Of a DNA stretch of 32,653 nucleotides, positions 6,705 to 15,066 are shown in pieces. Every line of letters begins with the position of its first letter. Position 1 is the first letter of the stretch. Source of the DNA: an uncultured Erysipelotrichaceae bacterium (GTDB taxonomy: Bacteria; Bacillota_I; Bacilli_A; Erysipelotrichales; Erysipelotrichaceae); NCBI GenBank assembly GCA_944326795.1, contig CALVFJ010000019.1, forward strand, positions 1 to 32,653, read 5' to 3'. Under the pieces are notes generated by a model. The model was not told where the DNA came from, did not search any database, and saw nothing but the letters and a program-made list of their open reading frames with translations. The position numbers were made by a program, and so were the translations under genes.

Positions 6705-9191
6705 ATGAAAAGTTGTTTACCTAGTAAATTAATTATCTTACGAAAACATTTCAACTATTCTCAGCAGGATATGGCTAAAAAGCTGCATGTCAGCATCAAT
6801 GAATATATGGCTTTTGAAAATGGCAATGCAATGTGTTCAATGGCTCAGCTGGAAGAATTAGCTGATATCTTTGGCTTAACTTTTGATGAAATGTTGATGA
6901 ATACGGTCGATATCGAACTTCCAGAATTAGAAGATAGCATCGAGATTCCTTTTTTAAATAATGTTGAAGAAGCAATCGATGAGGCTTTAGATGATGAGGA
7001 TGAGCTAGTAAAGACCACAAGAGTTGTAATGCATGATGAACCAACGCCGCTGCCTACTAATTTAGGTGATACGATCATTGCACCGGTCATTGATGATATC
7101 AAGGACCCACAGCATACCCAAGAAGAAGAATTGGCGAAGACGATGGTCACGAAGATCGTAAAAGATGAAAAAACTAGCAAGACTAGTGAAGATAAGACGG
7201 TTATCAGCAATAACAAGAAAAATCGCAATTTGCCGTTGGTTATCGGCGCGGGGGCAATCGCTATCGTCGTGATTGCGATCTTAGCGTGGATGTTATTTTT
7301 TAAAAATGGTTCAAATCTTGATAATTCCGTTGGCAAGATCAATCGTTTGGTAGCGACATCACAGTATAGCGCATTCTTGCAGGATGATCAAAATGTTAAG
7401 TTTACAGGTGATAATGTCAGCTTGAGCATGGAAGATGTCGTACAGATCAGTGCATATGATCAATTTATCGCTGGACTAAAAGCTGATGGCAGCGTTAAGG
7501 TATCTAATAGCTTGGATGTTTCAAGCTTTAAGGATATCACGATGATCGCGGCCGGCAATACGCATCTTGCGGGCATCGATAGCGAGGGCAAGCTAGTATG
7601 TGTCGGTAATGATACCGCATGTGATATTACTCAGCAAGATAATAAATTTGAAAAGGTTTATGCTGGTAAAAATGAAACATTTGCCATTGATAGCAGTGGT
7701 AAGTTATATGCAGCAGGCAGCGCCAACTATGTAACCACAGTTAATGGTATAAGCGATGTCAACAAGGTCGCTGCTTATGAAAATGCTGTCGTCGTTCTTA
7801 AAAAAGATGGTACGGTCATTACCTATGGAGCTAATTATACGACCGATGAGTGGAAAGGCATCGTTGATGTCGCGATCGGCCAGGATTTTGTGGTCGGTTT
7901 AAAAAATGATGGTACCTTGGTGATTGCTGGCAATGAAGATATCAGCAAAGCCCAGGATAGCTTTAGCAGCGTGAAGTATGTAGCAGCATATGCCGATTAC
8001 TTTGTAGCATGCGATAGCAATGGTACCTGCTATGGTTATGGCAATGAAGCCAATAATCGTTTTGTTAGTAAGAGCGATGCTAATCAATTAGCTAGCGTAC
8101 AAAATATGAAAGCTACCATTAGCGCTAAAAAGGTTAATTTCACTTGGGATGCAGTAGCAGATGCCGATCATTATAAAGTAGAGATCAATACAAAAGATAA
8201 TTATAGCGTAAATAGTGCAACGAATTCTTTGAGTGTGGATGCTAGTAAATTTGAAGATGGAACGAAATATATCGTAACGATCAGCGCATACAGCGATAAA
8301 GATTATGAACCTAGCGAACCAAGCGAGTTTGAGTTTAATTATGTGGCAAATACCAACGCATTAGATACACCGGCAAATATCAAAAGTGCCGTAAACGAGA
8401 AGAATGTGGTCTTTAGTTGGGATGCGGTCGACAACGCCAAAAAGTATATTTTTGAGATTCCTGAGCTTAGCGTCAAAGAGGAGCTAACGACCAATAGCAT
8501 TACCATGGATATTGCTAAATTCTCTGATGGGGTTACATATACGATCAAGGTAACAGCCGCTGGCAATGATAATTATAGTGATTCACAAACCGCGCAGATT
8601 TCTTATGTCCATCAAGGCGTAAAAGAAAAATTAGCAACCGTAAATAGCATTTCAGCTGCTGTTGATGGCAATTATCTAAAAGTTAGCTGGAGCTCAGTAG
8701 CTAATGCCAGCAGTTATACGGTAAGCGTTGATGTTGATAATTATAGTGAGACTACCAGCAATACGGAAGTGATGATCGATATCAGCAAGTTTGCTAATGG
8801 CAATAACTATACGATCAGCGTCGTAGCTAACGGCAGTGGTAAATATGAAAATAGCGATGCTAGGACCTATACTTATACGCATACGATACCTAGTTATACC
8901 GTAACTTATCAGGATCAAAATGGTACGGTCATTGCTTCAAGCAGCGTAAACAAAGGAACCAACATTACTTTGAATGCTAATGTTACGATCCCTAATTATA
9001 CGATAAATAAGTATCGTATCGATGCTGCTAGTTATGATCCTAATGCTAGCTATACGGTCAATAGCGATGTTACGATCAAGCTGGAAGGAGCATGTGCAAT
9101 TACAGGCAGCACATATAAAGATCTAACTTCAGGCTGCGTTTGTCCAGATGGACAAACGATCCAGGATGGAGCTTGCAAAGCAAACGAATAG
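6705..9191 (+). CDS. Membrane protein with cytoplasmic XRE-type HTH and extracellular RCC1-like, FN3-like and Cys-containing regions
   Basis: 828 aa. Domains in order: an XRE/Cro-type helix-turn-helix (about residues 5-65, LRKHFNYSQQDMAKKLHVS); an acidic, low-complexity linker to about 172; one membrane helix (about 176-199); six RCC1-like beta-propeller repeats (about 240-460, each with a phrase like VAIGQDFVVGLKNDGTL); three fibronectin-III-like repeats (about 465-550, 552-635, 641-725); and a tail with a VTYQDQNG segment and four cysteines (including GCVCPDG). This is the topology of RodZ (HTH inside, one helix, beta-rich outside), but the outer part is different and far larger. The ATG at 6705 is chosen over a TTG at 6699 because GAGGA (6694-6698) is 6 nt before it. 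A TATAAT is seen at 6682-6687 with a poor -35. Function unknown; a link between cell envelope and cytoskeleton or transcription is inference. Confidence 0.88.
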   Translation: MKSCLPSKLIILRKHFNYSQQDMAKKLHVSINEYMAFENGNAMCSMAQLEELADIFGLTFDEMLMNTVDIELPELEDSIEIPFLNNVEEAIDEALDDEDELVKTTRVVMHDEPTPLPTNLGDTIIAPVIDDIKDPQHTQEEELAKTMVTKIVKDEKTSKTSEDKTVISNNKKNRNLPLVIGAGAIAIVVIAILAWMLFFKNGSNLDNSVGKINRLVATSQYSAFLQDDQNVKFTGDNVSLSMEDVVQISAYDQFIAGLKADGSVKVSNSLDVSSFKDITMIAAGNTHLAGIDSEGKLVCVGNDTACDITQQDNKFEKVYAGKNETFAIDSSGKLYAAGSANYVTTVNGISDVNKVAAYENAVVVLKKDGTVITYGANYTTDEWKGIVDVAIGQDFVVGLKNDGTLVIAGNEDISKAQDSFSSVKYVAAYADYFVACDSNGTCYGYGNEANNRFVSKSDANQLASVQNMKATISAKKVNFTWDAVADADHYKVEINTKDNYSVNSATNSLSVDASKFEDGTKYIVTISAYSDKDYEPSEPSEFEFNYVANTNALDTPANIKSAVNEKNVVFSWDAVDNAKKYIFEIPELSVKEELTTNSITMDIAKFSDGVTYTIKVTAAGNDNYSDSQTAQISYVHQGVKEKLATVNSISAAVDGNYLKVSWSSVANASSYTVSVDVDNYSETTSNTEVMIDISKFANGNNYTISVVANGSGKYENSDARTYTYTHTIPSYTVTYQDQNGTVIASSSVNKGTNITLNANVTIPNYTINKYRIDAASYDPNASYTVNSDVTIKLEGACAITGSTYKDLTSGCVCPDGQTIQDGACKANE

Positions 9192-9207
9192 AAAGGGGCA
9201 AAGATTG

Positions 9208-9384
9208 ATGGAAAGAGTTTGGTATTATCGCAGCAATGGTCAAAAAGAAGGACCATATACGGAAAGCGAACTAATCAAGTTGATCGTTGCTGGTATCATC
9301 GGTCCGGAAGATGAGATCTGGATGCTGCGCTTGCATTATTGGTTTAAGATCAAAGACACGGTACTTTGTTACTATTTGCCATAA
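9208..9384 (+). CDS. Small GYF_2-domain protein
   Basis: 58 aa, almost entirely one GYF_2-like domain (WYYRSNGQKEGPYTESELIKLIVAGIIGP..). These small folds bind proline-rich or other peptides and often occur in bacterial membrane proteins; this one has no membrane helix. The start at 9208 is chosen because AAAGGGG (9193-9199) lies 8 nt upstream; longer in-frame versions would overlap the preceding gene. It lies 16 nt after the HTH/RCC1/FN3 gene, so the two are probably co-transcribed and may work together (inference). It ends at a strong terminator. Confidence 0.7.
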   Translation: MERVWYYRSNGQKEGPYTESELIKLIVAGIIGPEDEIWMLRLHYWFKIKDTVLCYYLP

Positions 9385-9388
9385 GATC

Positions 9389-9415
9389 AAAGTTGTGGGC
9401 GACCACAACTTTTTT
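9389..9415 (+). terminator. Intrinsic terminator with GCGA tetraloop, just before mutL
   Basis: 9-bp stem AAGTTGTGG / CCACAACTT (9390-9398, 9403-9411) closed by a GNRA-type GCGA loop, then T-tract. It is only about 20 nt before the mutL ATG, with no room for a promoter in between. Confidence 0.88.
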
Positions 9416-9434
9416 AAGATAGAAAGGTGAGATC

Positions 9435-11261
9435 ATGGGAATCATACATAAATTAGATGCGCAATTGACGAATATGATCGCGGCTGGTGAGGTCGTAGAA
9501 AGGCCGATGGGCATCGTAAAGGAATTGGTAGAAAATGCGATCGATGCGCAAAGCACGCATATCGAGATCAATATCCAAAATGGCGGTATCGATGAGATCG
9601 AGATCGTTGATGATGGCAAAGGCATGGATAGCGATGATCTGCTGATGGCTTTTGAAAGACATGCTACCAGTAAGATCATTAGACCAAACGATCTTTGGAA
9701 CATTCAAACCTTAGGCTTTCGTGGCGAAGCGCTGCCTTCGATTGCTTCGGTCAGCAAAGTATGCATTACGAGCAGTGATGGTCAGCAAGCCAATTGTTTA
9801 AAAATGGAATATGGTCAAAATATGGGCATGGATCGCGTCAGCGCTAATAAGGGCACGGCTATAAAGGTTAGCGGTTTATTTTATAAGACTCCTGCGCGTT
9901 TGAAGCATTTGCGCAGCGGAGCTTATGAAGCTAGCTTGATCAATGATCTTATCATTAAATTTGCCCTTAGTTATCCCGAAATTGCGTTTAGCTTAAATAG
10001 TGATGGACGCTGTACCTTTGCTAGCAGCGGCAGCAATGATCTATTAGAAGTGATCTTTAGGGTATATGGCAAGGACGCTGCTAAGCAGGCTTTCTTGGTT
10101 GAAGGCGAGGATTTTGATTATCGTCTAAGCGGTTATCTGATTCATCCTCAATATTCTAAAGCAAATAAAAATAGCATCAATATTTTCATGAATCAGCGTA
10201 TGATCAAAGATTATCGTCTTACTTCTAAGGTCATCGAAGCGTATCATGATTATATAGCTGAATCGCGGTTTCCGATCGTGGTGTTGAATATTACGATGGA
10301 TAGCAAGATCGTTGATGTCAATGTTCATCCTAGCAAATGGGAAGTGCGCTTATCAAAGCAAACACAGTTGGAATTTTTGATCAAGGATGTGCTAAGCAAG
10401 ACCTTACAGCAGCATATGAATGTTTTTGTAGGTAGTTTAGCAAAACCTAAAGAAAAGCTGAAAATAGAAGAGCCGCTATTGTTTAAAAGTTTGGATGACA
10501 AGATCCTAGCTGCAAGGCAAGACCATGAGGAACAAGTATTGCCGCCTATTAGTTATGTTGATCATGAACAAAAAGAAATAAACAATGAACCTAAAGCTTT
10601 AGCAATACAAGATAATGTTCCATTTTCTAATAAAGAAGCTGTCCCATCAGAAATGCGACCGCTTGATGAAGCTATTAGTGAACAGCGTAATTTTCCTTTG
10701 TTACAAGTTATCGGGCAGCTGCATGGGAAATTTATCTTAGCGCAAGGCGAAAAAGGTTTATATATCATCGATCAGCATGCGGCACAAGAGCGGGTTCACT
10801 ATGAACAGATCTTGCAAAAATTAAATGGTCCATGCCAAATGGTGGATATGCTGGTACCGATCAGCCTGCATGTGAGTCGGGATATCGTTGATCGTATCGA
10901 TGAACTAAATGAAAATGTCAAAGAATTTCAGATCGTATTTGAAGCTTTTGGCGAAGATCGTTTGGTGGTCCGCAGCGTGCCATATTGGCTACAAAAAACT
11001 AATGAAGAACAGCTGCTGATGGATCTGATCGATTATTTTAAGAGCGAGTATATGCAAAAAAGACATGTGCTGCAAAAGAAGCAGATAGCTACGATGGCTT
11101 GTCATTCGTCGATACGTTTTAATCATGTCTTGAGCATGGAAGAAATGAAAGAAGCTGTAGCTCAGCTAGCAAGATGTCAGCAGCCATATGAATGTCCGCA
11201 TGGACGTCCGACCTTTATCTTGTTGGAAGATAAGGTCTTAGAAAAGGAATTTTTACGATGA
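9435..11261 (+). CDS. mutL: DNA mismatch repair protein MutL
   Basis: Mismatch-repair ATPase and strand-nicking endonuclease working with MutS. The N-terminal GHKL ATPase motifs are ELVENAIDA (residues 30-38), DDGKGM and GFRGEALPSI. The C-terminal domain carries the metal-binding endonuclease motif DQHAAQERVHYE (446-457), and ACHSSIRF and CPHGRP (Cys587) complete the site. It is therefore the nicking type used by bacteria lacking MutH. 608 aa is usual. The frequent partner mutS is not directly upstream; a terminator is. The ATG at 9435 follows AAAGGTGA, and the stop overlaps miaA by ATGA. Confidence 0.97.
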   Translation: MGIIHKLDAQLTNMIAAGEVVERPMGIVKELVENAIDAQSTHIEINIQNGGIDEIEIVDDGKGMDSDDLLMAFERHATSKIIRPNDLWNIQTLGFRGEALPSIASVSKVCITSSDGQQANCLKMEYGQNMGMDRVSANKGTAIKVSGLFYKTPARLKHLRSGAYEASLINDLIIKFALSYPEIAFSLNSDGRCTFASSGSNDLLEVIFRVYGKDAAKQAFLVEGEDFDYRLSGYLIHPQYSKANKNSINIFMNQRMIKDYRLTSKVIEAYHDYIAESRFPIVVLNITMDSKIVDVNVHPSKWEVRLSKQTQLEFLIKDVLSKTLQQHMNVFVGSLAKPKEKLKIEEPLLFKSLDDKILAARQDHEEQVLPPISYVDHEQKEINNEPKALAIQDNVPFSNKEAVPSEMRPLDEAISEQRNFPLLQVIGQLHGKFILAQGEKGLYIIDQHAAQERVHYEQILQKLNGPCQMVDMLVPISLHVSRDIVDRIDELNENVKEFQIVFEAFGEDRLVVRSVPYWLQKTNEEQLLMDLIDYFKSEYMQKRHVLQKKQIATMACHSSIRFNHVLSMEEMKEAVAQLARCQQPYECPHGRPTFILLEDKVLEKEFLR

Positions 11262-12157
11262 AAAAAGTATTGGTGATCGTAGGACCAACAGCAGTTGGTA
11301 AAACAGACCTATCATTGGAGCTAGCAAAAAAATTTGATGCAGAGATCATCAGCGGAGATTCGATCCAGATCTACAAAGGTTTTGATATTGGTAGTGGCAA
11401 GATCATGGATATGCAAGGAGTGATCCATCACGCTATCGATGAACTTTCATATAAGGATAGCTATAGTGTTTATGATTTTCAACAGCTAGCCCGTAAAAAC
11501 ATCGAGGAAATAAGCCAACGCGGTCATTTGCCGATGATCGTTGGTGGAACGGGACTGTATATCAAGGCTTGCCTATATGATTATGAATTTACTTTTGATC
11601 AGCAGGAAAAAGGCGATTACCAGGCTTATAGCAATCAACAATTATATGCGATGCTTGAACATATCGATGCGCCAAGTGCATCTAAGATCCATGTAAATAA
11701 TCGCGTGCGCATAGAAAGAGCTTTAGATATTGCACGTAGCGGCAAAAGCAAAAGTGAAAAAGAAGCCACTCAGCAACATACGATGATCTATGATGCTTTG
11801 ATCATTGGCTGTACGATGGAAAGATCTGCTTTATATGAGCGGATCAATCGACGCGTTAGGATGATGGCGGAAGCAGGATTAAAAAAGGAAGTTACAGACC
11901 TGTTAGCGCAAGGAGTCAGCTTTGAAGATCAGCCGATGAAAGGGATTGGTTATCGTCAATGGCAACCTTATTTTGCTAAGGAATGCACGGAAGAAGAAGT
12001 GATCCAAGAAATCCAGAAGTGTTCACGTAATTTTGCTAAACGGCAATATACTTGGTTCAACAACCAATTGCCGGTCCATTGGGTAGATATGAAAGATCCA
12101 TGCGAAGTTGAAAAAATGCATAAGATGATAAAGGAATGGTATGATGGAAGAATTTGA
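11258..12157 (+). CDS. miaA: tRNA dimethylallyltransferase MiaA
   Basis: Transfers a dimethylallyl group to A37 of tRNAs reading U-starting codons. It has the P-loop GPTAVGKTD (residues 9-17), the SGDSIQIYKG segment that sets substrate binding, GGTGLYIKA, and the C-terminal KGIGYRQW and RQYTWFNNQ signatures. 299 aa is typical. It overlaps mutL at its start and tcdA at its end, a tight operon in which mutL-miaA adjacency is common among bacteria. Confidence 0.97.
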   Translation: MKKVLVIVGPTAVGKTDLSLELAKKFDAEIISGDSIQIYKGFDIGSGKIMDMQGVIHHAIDELSYKDSYSVYDFQQLARKNIEEISQRGHLPMIVGGTGLYIKACLYDYEFTFDQQEKGDYQAYSNQQLYAMLEHIDAPSASKIHVNNRVRIERALDIARSGKSKSEKEATQQHTMIYDALIIGCTMERSALYERINRRVRMMAEAGLKKEVTDLLAQGVSFEDQPMKGIGYRQWQPYFAKECTEEEVIQEIQKCSRNFAKRQYTWFNNQLPVHWVDMKDPCEVEKMHKMIKEWYDGRI

Positions 12158-12851
12158 AAGAACTAGACTATTGATTGGTGATGAAAAGCTGGAAAAGCTG
12201 AAAAACAGCACGGTCGTGGTCGTGGGCTGCGGTGGGGTCGGATCATATGCTTGCGAGGCCTTAGCACGTAGCGGCATTGGTAAATTGATCATCATCGATA
12301 AAGATGATATCAATATCACTAATCTTAATCGTCAATTGATGAGCGCTTATGATAATATCGGAAAAAGCAAGACCCAAGAAATGGCTAAACGGATCAGCAA
12401 CTTTGCACATTGTCAAGTACAAGGCATCGAATGCTTTTTTGACGAAAGCTGTGCCGAGCTACTAAAAGAGGCTGATTTTGTGATCGATGCGATCGATACG
12501 ATGAGCAGCAAACTGGCGTTGGCCAAGATGTGTCATGAGCGCCAGATACCATTTGTGATGTCCTTAGGCATGGCTAATCGTCTTGATCCATCGAAACTGG
12601 AATATACGACCTTGGATAAAACTAGCTATGATCCGGTAGCGAAGATCATGCGTAGCATGTGTAAAAAGGCTGGGCTAAACTTTAAGATCCCAGTTATCTT
12701 TTCCCGGGAAATTCCTGCTCGGCATATGACGGTCGAAAAGCTAGCTGAAACCCGCAAAGAACGTTTTCCTCTAGCAAGCATGGTCTTTGTGCCTGCTAGT
12801 GCTGGATTATTGGCTGCTAGCGTTTGCATCCGTACATTGATAGACAAATAA
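12144..12851 (+). CDS. tcdA: tRNA threonylcarbamoyladenosine dehydratase (CsdL/TcdA, E1-like)
   Basis: ThiF/E1-superfamily enzyme expected to cyclise t6A37 of tRNA to ct6A in an ATP-dependent reaction. The nucleotide-binding motif VVVVGCGGVGSYACEALARSG starts near residue 20, followed by the IDKDDINITNLNRQ segment that places the catalytic Arg. VIDAIDTMSSKLAL and the GMANRLDP region are characteristic of the TcdA branch rather than ThiF or MoeB. 235 aa. Two ATGs (12141 and 12144) are possible; 12144 has the better 8-nt distance from AAGGA. It overlaps miaA, whose product modifies the same tRNA position in other tRNAs. Confidence 0.9.
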   Translation: MEEFERTRLLIGDEKLEKLKNSTVVVVGCGGVGSYACEALARSGIGKLIIIDKDDINITNLNRQLMSAYDNIGKSKTQEMAKRISNFAHCQVQGIECFFDESCAELLKEADFVIDAIDTMSSKLALAKMCHERQIPFVMSLGMANRLDPSKLEYTTLDKTSYDPVAKIMRSMCKKAGLNFKIPVIFSREIPARHMTVEKLAETRKERFPLASMVFVPASAGLLAASVCIRTLIDK

Positions 12852-12865
12852 TGTTGTTTGTGCAA

Positions 12866-12893
12866 TTGACAATTAGTAAAAATAATATAAAAT
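12866..12893 (+). promoter_or_regulatory. Promoter of the BI-1 family gene
   Basis: TTGACA (12866-12871), 16-bp spacer, TAAAAT (12888-12893). The -35 lies in the same CAATTGACAATT context as the gap promoter. Confidence 0.7.
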
Positions 12894-12921
12894 TAAAGCA
12901 CTTATATAAAGGAGAATAAAT

Positions 12922-13626
12922 ATGAGTCAGTATTATACTAATAGTTATGAACAAGAAGGATTAAGAAAATATATAAGCAATGTCTTCATGACGATGGGTA
13001 TTGGCATGTTGATAACAGCAGCGATCGCCTATTATTGTTATTTTGATCTAATGAGCGGCGGTTTTATCGCTCGCTTGGTTTATACCAATCCGCTTTCAAC
13101 ATGGATCTTGCTGATCGTACAGATCGGTATCGTGATCGGTTTAAGTGCAAGATTGCAAAAGATGAGCGTAGGTAGCGCGCGGGCAATGTTTTATATATAT
13201 TGCGTCATCAATGGTATTACTTTTGGGATCTTACCGTTGGCATATGGGGTCGATAAGGTCTTCGTAGCCTTCATGTATGCCGCTGTATTATTTGGGTGCT
13301 GTGCAGTCATCGGTAAGACGACAAAGGTCGATCTTACTAAATTTTCAGGTTTATTCATGGGTGGTTTGATTGCTTTGTTGATCATGCAGGTATTGAATAT
13401 GTTCTTTGGCTTTGGTGGAACCTCGATTGGCTTTTTAGGTATCATTCTATTCATGGGATTAACGGCATGGGATATGCAAATGATCAAACGCAATTACTAT
13501 TATCTAGCAAATAATGGTGAGGCTGCTGCTAAATATAGCATCATTAGTGCTTTGAACCTATATTTAGATTTTATCAATATTTTCTTATATGTCTTACAGA
13601 TCATGGGACGTCATAGCAACGATTAA
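12922..13626 (+). CDS. BAX inhibitor-1/YccA family membrane protein
   Basis: 234-aa integral membrane protein with about seven hydrophobic segments. Family features include the start YYTNSYEQEGLRKYISNVF, the central INGITFGILP segment, and the conserved end GLTAWDMQMIK...ALNLYLDFINIFLYVLQIMG. Bacterial relatives such as YetJ conduct calcium in a pH-sensitive way; the cellular role in this organism is not known. AAGGAG precedes the ATG. It is transcribed alone, between its own promoter and terminator. Confidence 0.93.
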   Translation: MSQYYTNSYEQEGLRKYISNVFMTMGIGMLITAAIAYYCYFDLMSGGFIARLVYTNPLSTWILLIVQIGIVIGLSARLQKMSVGSARAMFYIYCVINGITFGILPLAYGVDKVFVAFMYAAVLFGCCAVIGKTTKVDLTKFSGLFMGGLIALLIMQVLNMFFGFGGTSIGFLGIILFMGLTAWDMQMIKRNYYYLANNGEAAAKYSIISALNLYLDFINIFLYVLQIMGRHSND

Positions 13627-13658
13627 GAAGTACGCATTTGCAGTGCTTCTTTTTTTTT
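13625..13658 (+). terminator. Intrinsic terminator of the BI-1 family gene
   Basis: 9-bp stem AAGAAGTAC / GTGCTTCTT (13625-13633, 13643-13651, one G-T pair) with a 9-nt loop, followed by a run of T. Confidence 0.85.
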
Positions 13659-13662
13659 GTTG

Positions 13663-13671
13663 TGATATAAT
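13663..13671 (+). promoter_or_regulatory. Extended -10 promoter placed 6 bp before a start codon
   Basis: TGATATAAT is an extended -10 element (TGn + TATAAT). Transcription is expected about 7 nt after its last T, which is the A of the ATG at 13678. No separate -35 is needed for this class. Confidence 0.65.
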
Positions 13672-13677
13672 GCAGGT

Positions 13678-14424
13678 ATGAAAAAAGAAAGATATAGCTT
13701 AAATGATTATTTAGAAAGATATTTAGCGTTCGAAGTTGATTTTTTAACGGAAGAGCTAAAAGACCAGATCGAAGTAACAGATGATGATTGCTACATGCTT
13801 TGTTATGGCTTTTGTGATGAATTTGGCAAGCTAAGCTTTCATGTGCTGAGCATTGGTAGCGAGCCAGAATGCTGTTACAAAGGCCTAGATAAGGCCGTGA
13901 TGCTGAAAAGTTATCCTGCCAGTCAGATGTTGCAATATCCTTTTGTCGAAGTTGTGCCTAGTCAAGAGGCTCAAGAAAAGTGTGAGAAATATTTGAATCT
14001 TAAGTTCCCTTTAGCGGATAATGACAGCTTGCATATTGCACGGCGCATGCCTTTTTTTGATGATTTTCGCGATATCGACTATCCAGATATCGTCACAGCA
14101 AATTTATTGGATCTAGACAATAGTCACAGCGTGCGTTTGCAGATGGTTGATGCAAAGATGCCGGGCATCGTTGTAGCCAGAGCTGTGGAGGATGATGAAG
14201 ATAATAAGGTCAAAAAAGGCGATCTATTCAATATCTTCCCATCCTTTTTTGACCGCGAAAAGATCATCTTGGCTTTGCGTAAGGAAAATGTGATCGTTAC
14301 TGATATGGAAGGTGAGCTTTTGCAGGTCGATGATGATCTGGAAAAGGTCTTGATGACCAAGATCGAAGAAACCTTGGAAGATATCAAGGTACGAATGCTT
14401 AATAAAGAAAAATATAAATGTTGA
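13678..14424 (+). CDS. Protein of unknown function, first gene of a three-gene operon
   Basis: 248-aa soluble, acidic protein; I do not recognise a family. It is rich in Asp/Glu and has Cys pairs in the N-terminal third (CYMLCYGFC, ECCY). It shows alternating beta/helix patterning and ends in a Lys-rich helix. No signal peptide or membrane segment is seen. The start codon appears to coincide with the predicted transcription start, and no convincing ribosome site precedes it. The stop is 9 nt before the CpXC gene, so it probably belongs with that gene and the lipoprotein after it. Confidence 0.8.
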   Translation: MKKERYSLNDYLERYLAFEVDFLTEELKDQIEVTDDDCYMLCYGFCDEFGKLSFHVLSIGSEPECCYKGLDKAVMLKSYPASQMLQYPFVEVVPSQEAQEKCEKYLNLKFPLADNDSLHIARRMPFFDDFRDIDYPDIVTANLLDLDNSHSVRLQMVDAKMPGIVVARAVEDDEDNKVKKGDLFNIFPSFFDREKIILALRKENVIVTDMEGELLQVDDDLEKVLMTKIEETLEDIKVRMLNKEKYKC

Positions 14425-14433
14425 GGGATTTTT

Positions 14434-15066
14434 ATGAGCAAGACTAATATAAGAGTTTTTAAATGTCCGCATTGTGGAAAAGAATTGAGCTTGAAATTTT
14501 ATGAGAGCGTTAATGTCAACGATGATGAAGATCTTAAGCGTCAGGTAATTGCTGGCGATATCTTCCGCTTCGAGTGTGATAAATGTCATTATCGCTTTAT
14601 GGCTTGCTATGATTGCTTGTACCATGATCCGCAGAAGAAATTCATGGTTTATTTAAAGAGTTCACCTGTTGATTCGCAAGAACAGTTGCGTTTGTTGCTT
14701 GATAAGGGCTATGTGTTAAGATGGGTCAAAGATATCGGTAGTTTTATCGAAAAGATCGAGATCTTGAATGATGGCTTGGATGATCGGGCCGTAGAATTTG
14801 CTAAATATGATAGCTTTATTGATTATATCCAAAATAAAGGCAAGGCTGAAGATGTAACCGGGGTATATTATCAAGACTATGTAGATGATATCTTAAAGAT
14901 CAAGATCGAGCTTGATGATAAAGCTATTACGACCATGACGCCATATGAAGGTTTGATTCAGGAAATGGCAGAATATCCTGAGATGTTTAAGCTAGACGAT
15001 CCTTTTTTTGCTTGCGTAGATCCTAAATGGATAATCGATATCTTTGAAGGAGCACAAGCAGCGTGA
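14434..15066 (+). CDS. CpXC-domain (zinc ribbon) protein
   Basis: 210 aa. The N-terminal 60-70 residues form a CpXC-type zinc ribbon: Cys11-Pro-His-Cys14 and Cys48-Asp-Lys-Cys51, with the following FMACYDCLYHDPQKKFMVYL stretch usual in this family. The rest is an acidic helical region of unknown role. Family function is not established. A GAGGGA site precedes the ATG. Its stop overlaps the next start as GTGA, so the two are translationally coupled. Confidence 0.85.
   Translation: MSKTNIRVFKCPHCGKELSLKFYESVNVNDDEDLKRQVIAGDIFRFECDKCHYRFMACYDCLYHDPQKKFMVYLKSSPVDSQEQLRLLLDKGYVLRWVKDIGSFIEKIEILNDGLDDRAVEFAKYDSFIDYIQNKGKAEDVTGVYYQDYVDDILKIKIELDDKAITTMTPYEGLIQEMAEYPEMFKLDDPFFACVDPKWIIDIFEGAQAA

Noticed and set aside
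6845..7342. 165-aa Ser-rich frame on the minus strand
   Set aside because: Antisense of the acidic linker of the HTH/RCC1/FN3 protein; Ser/Ile richness follows from GAT/GAA codons read backwards.
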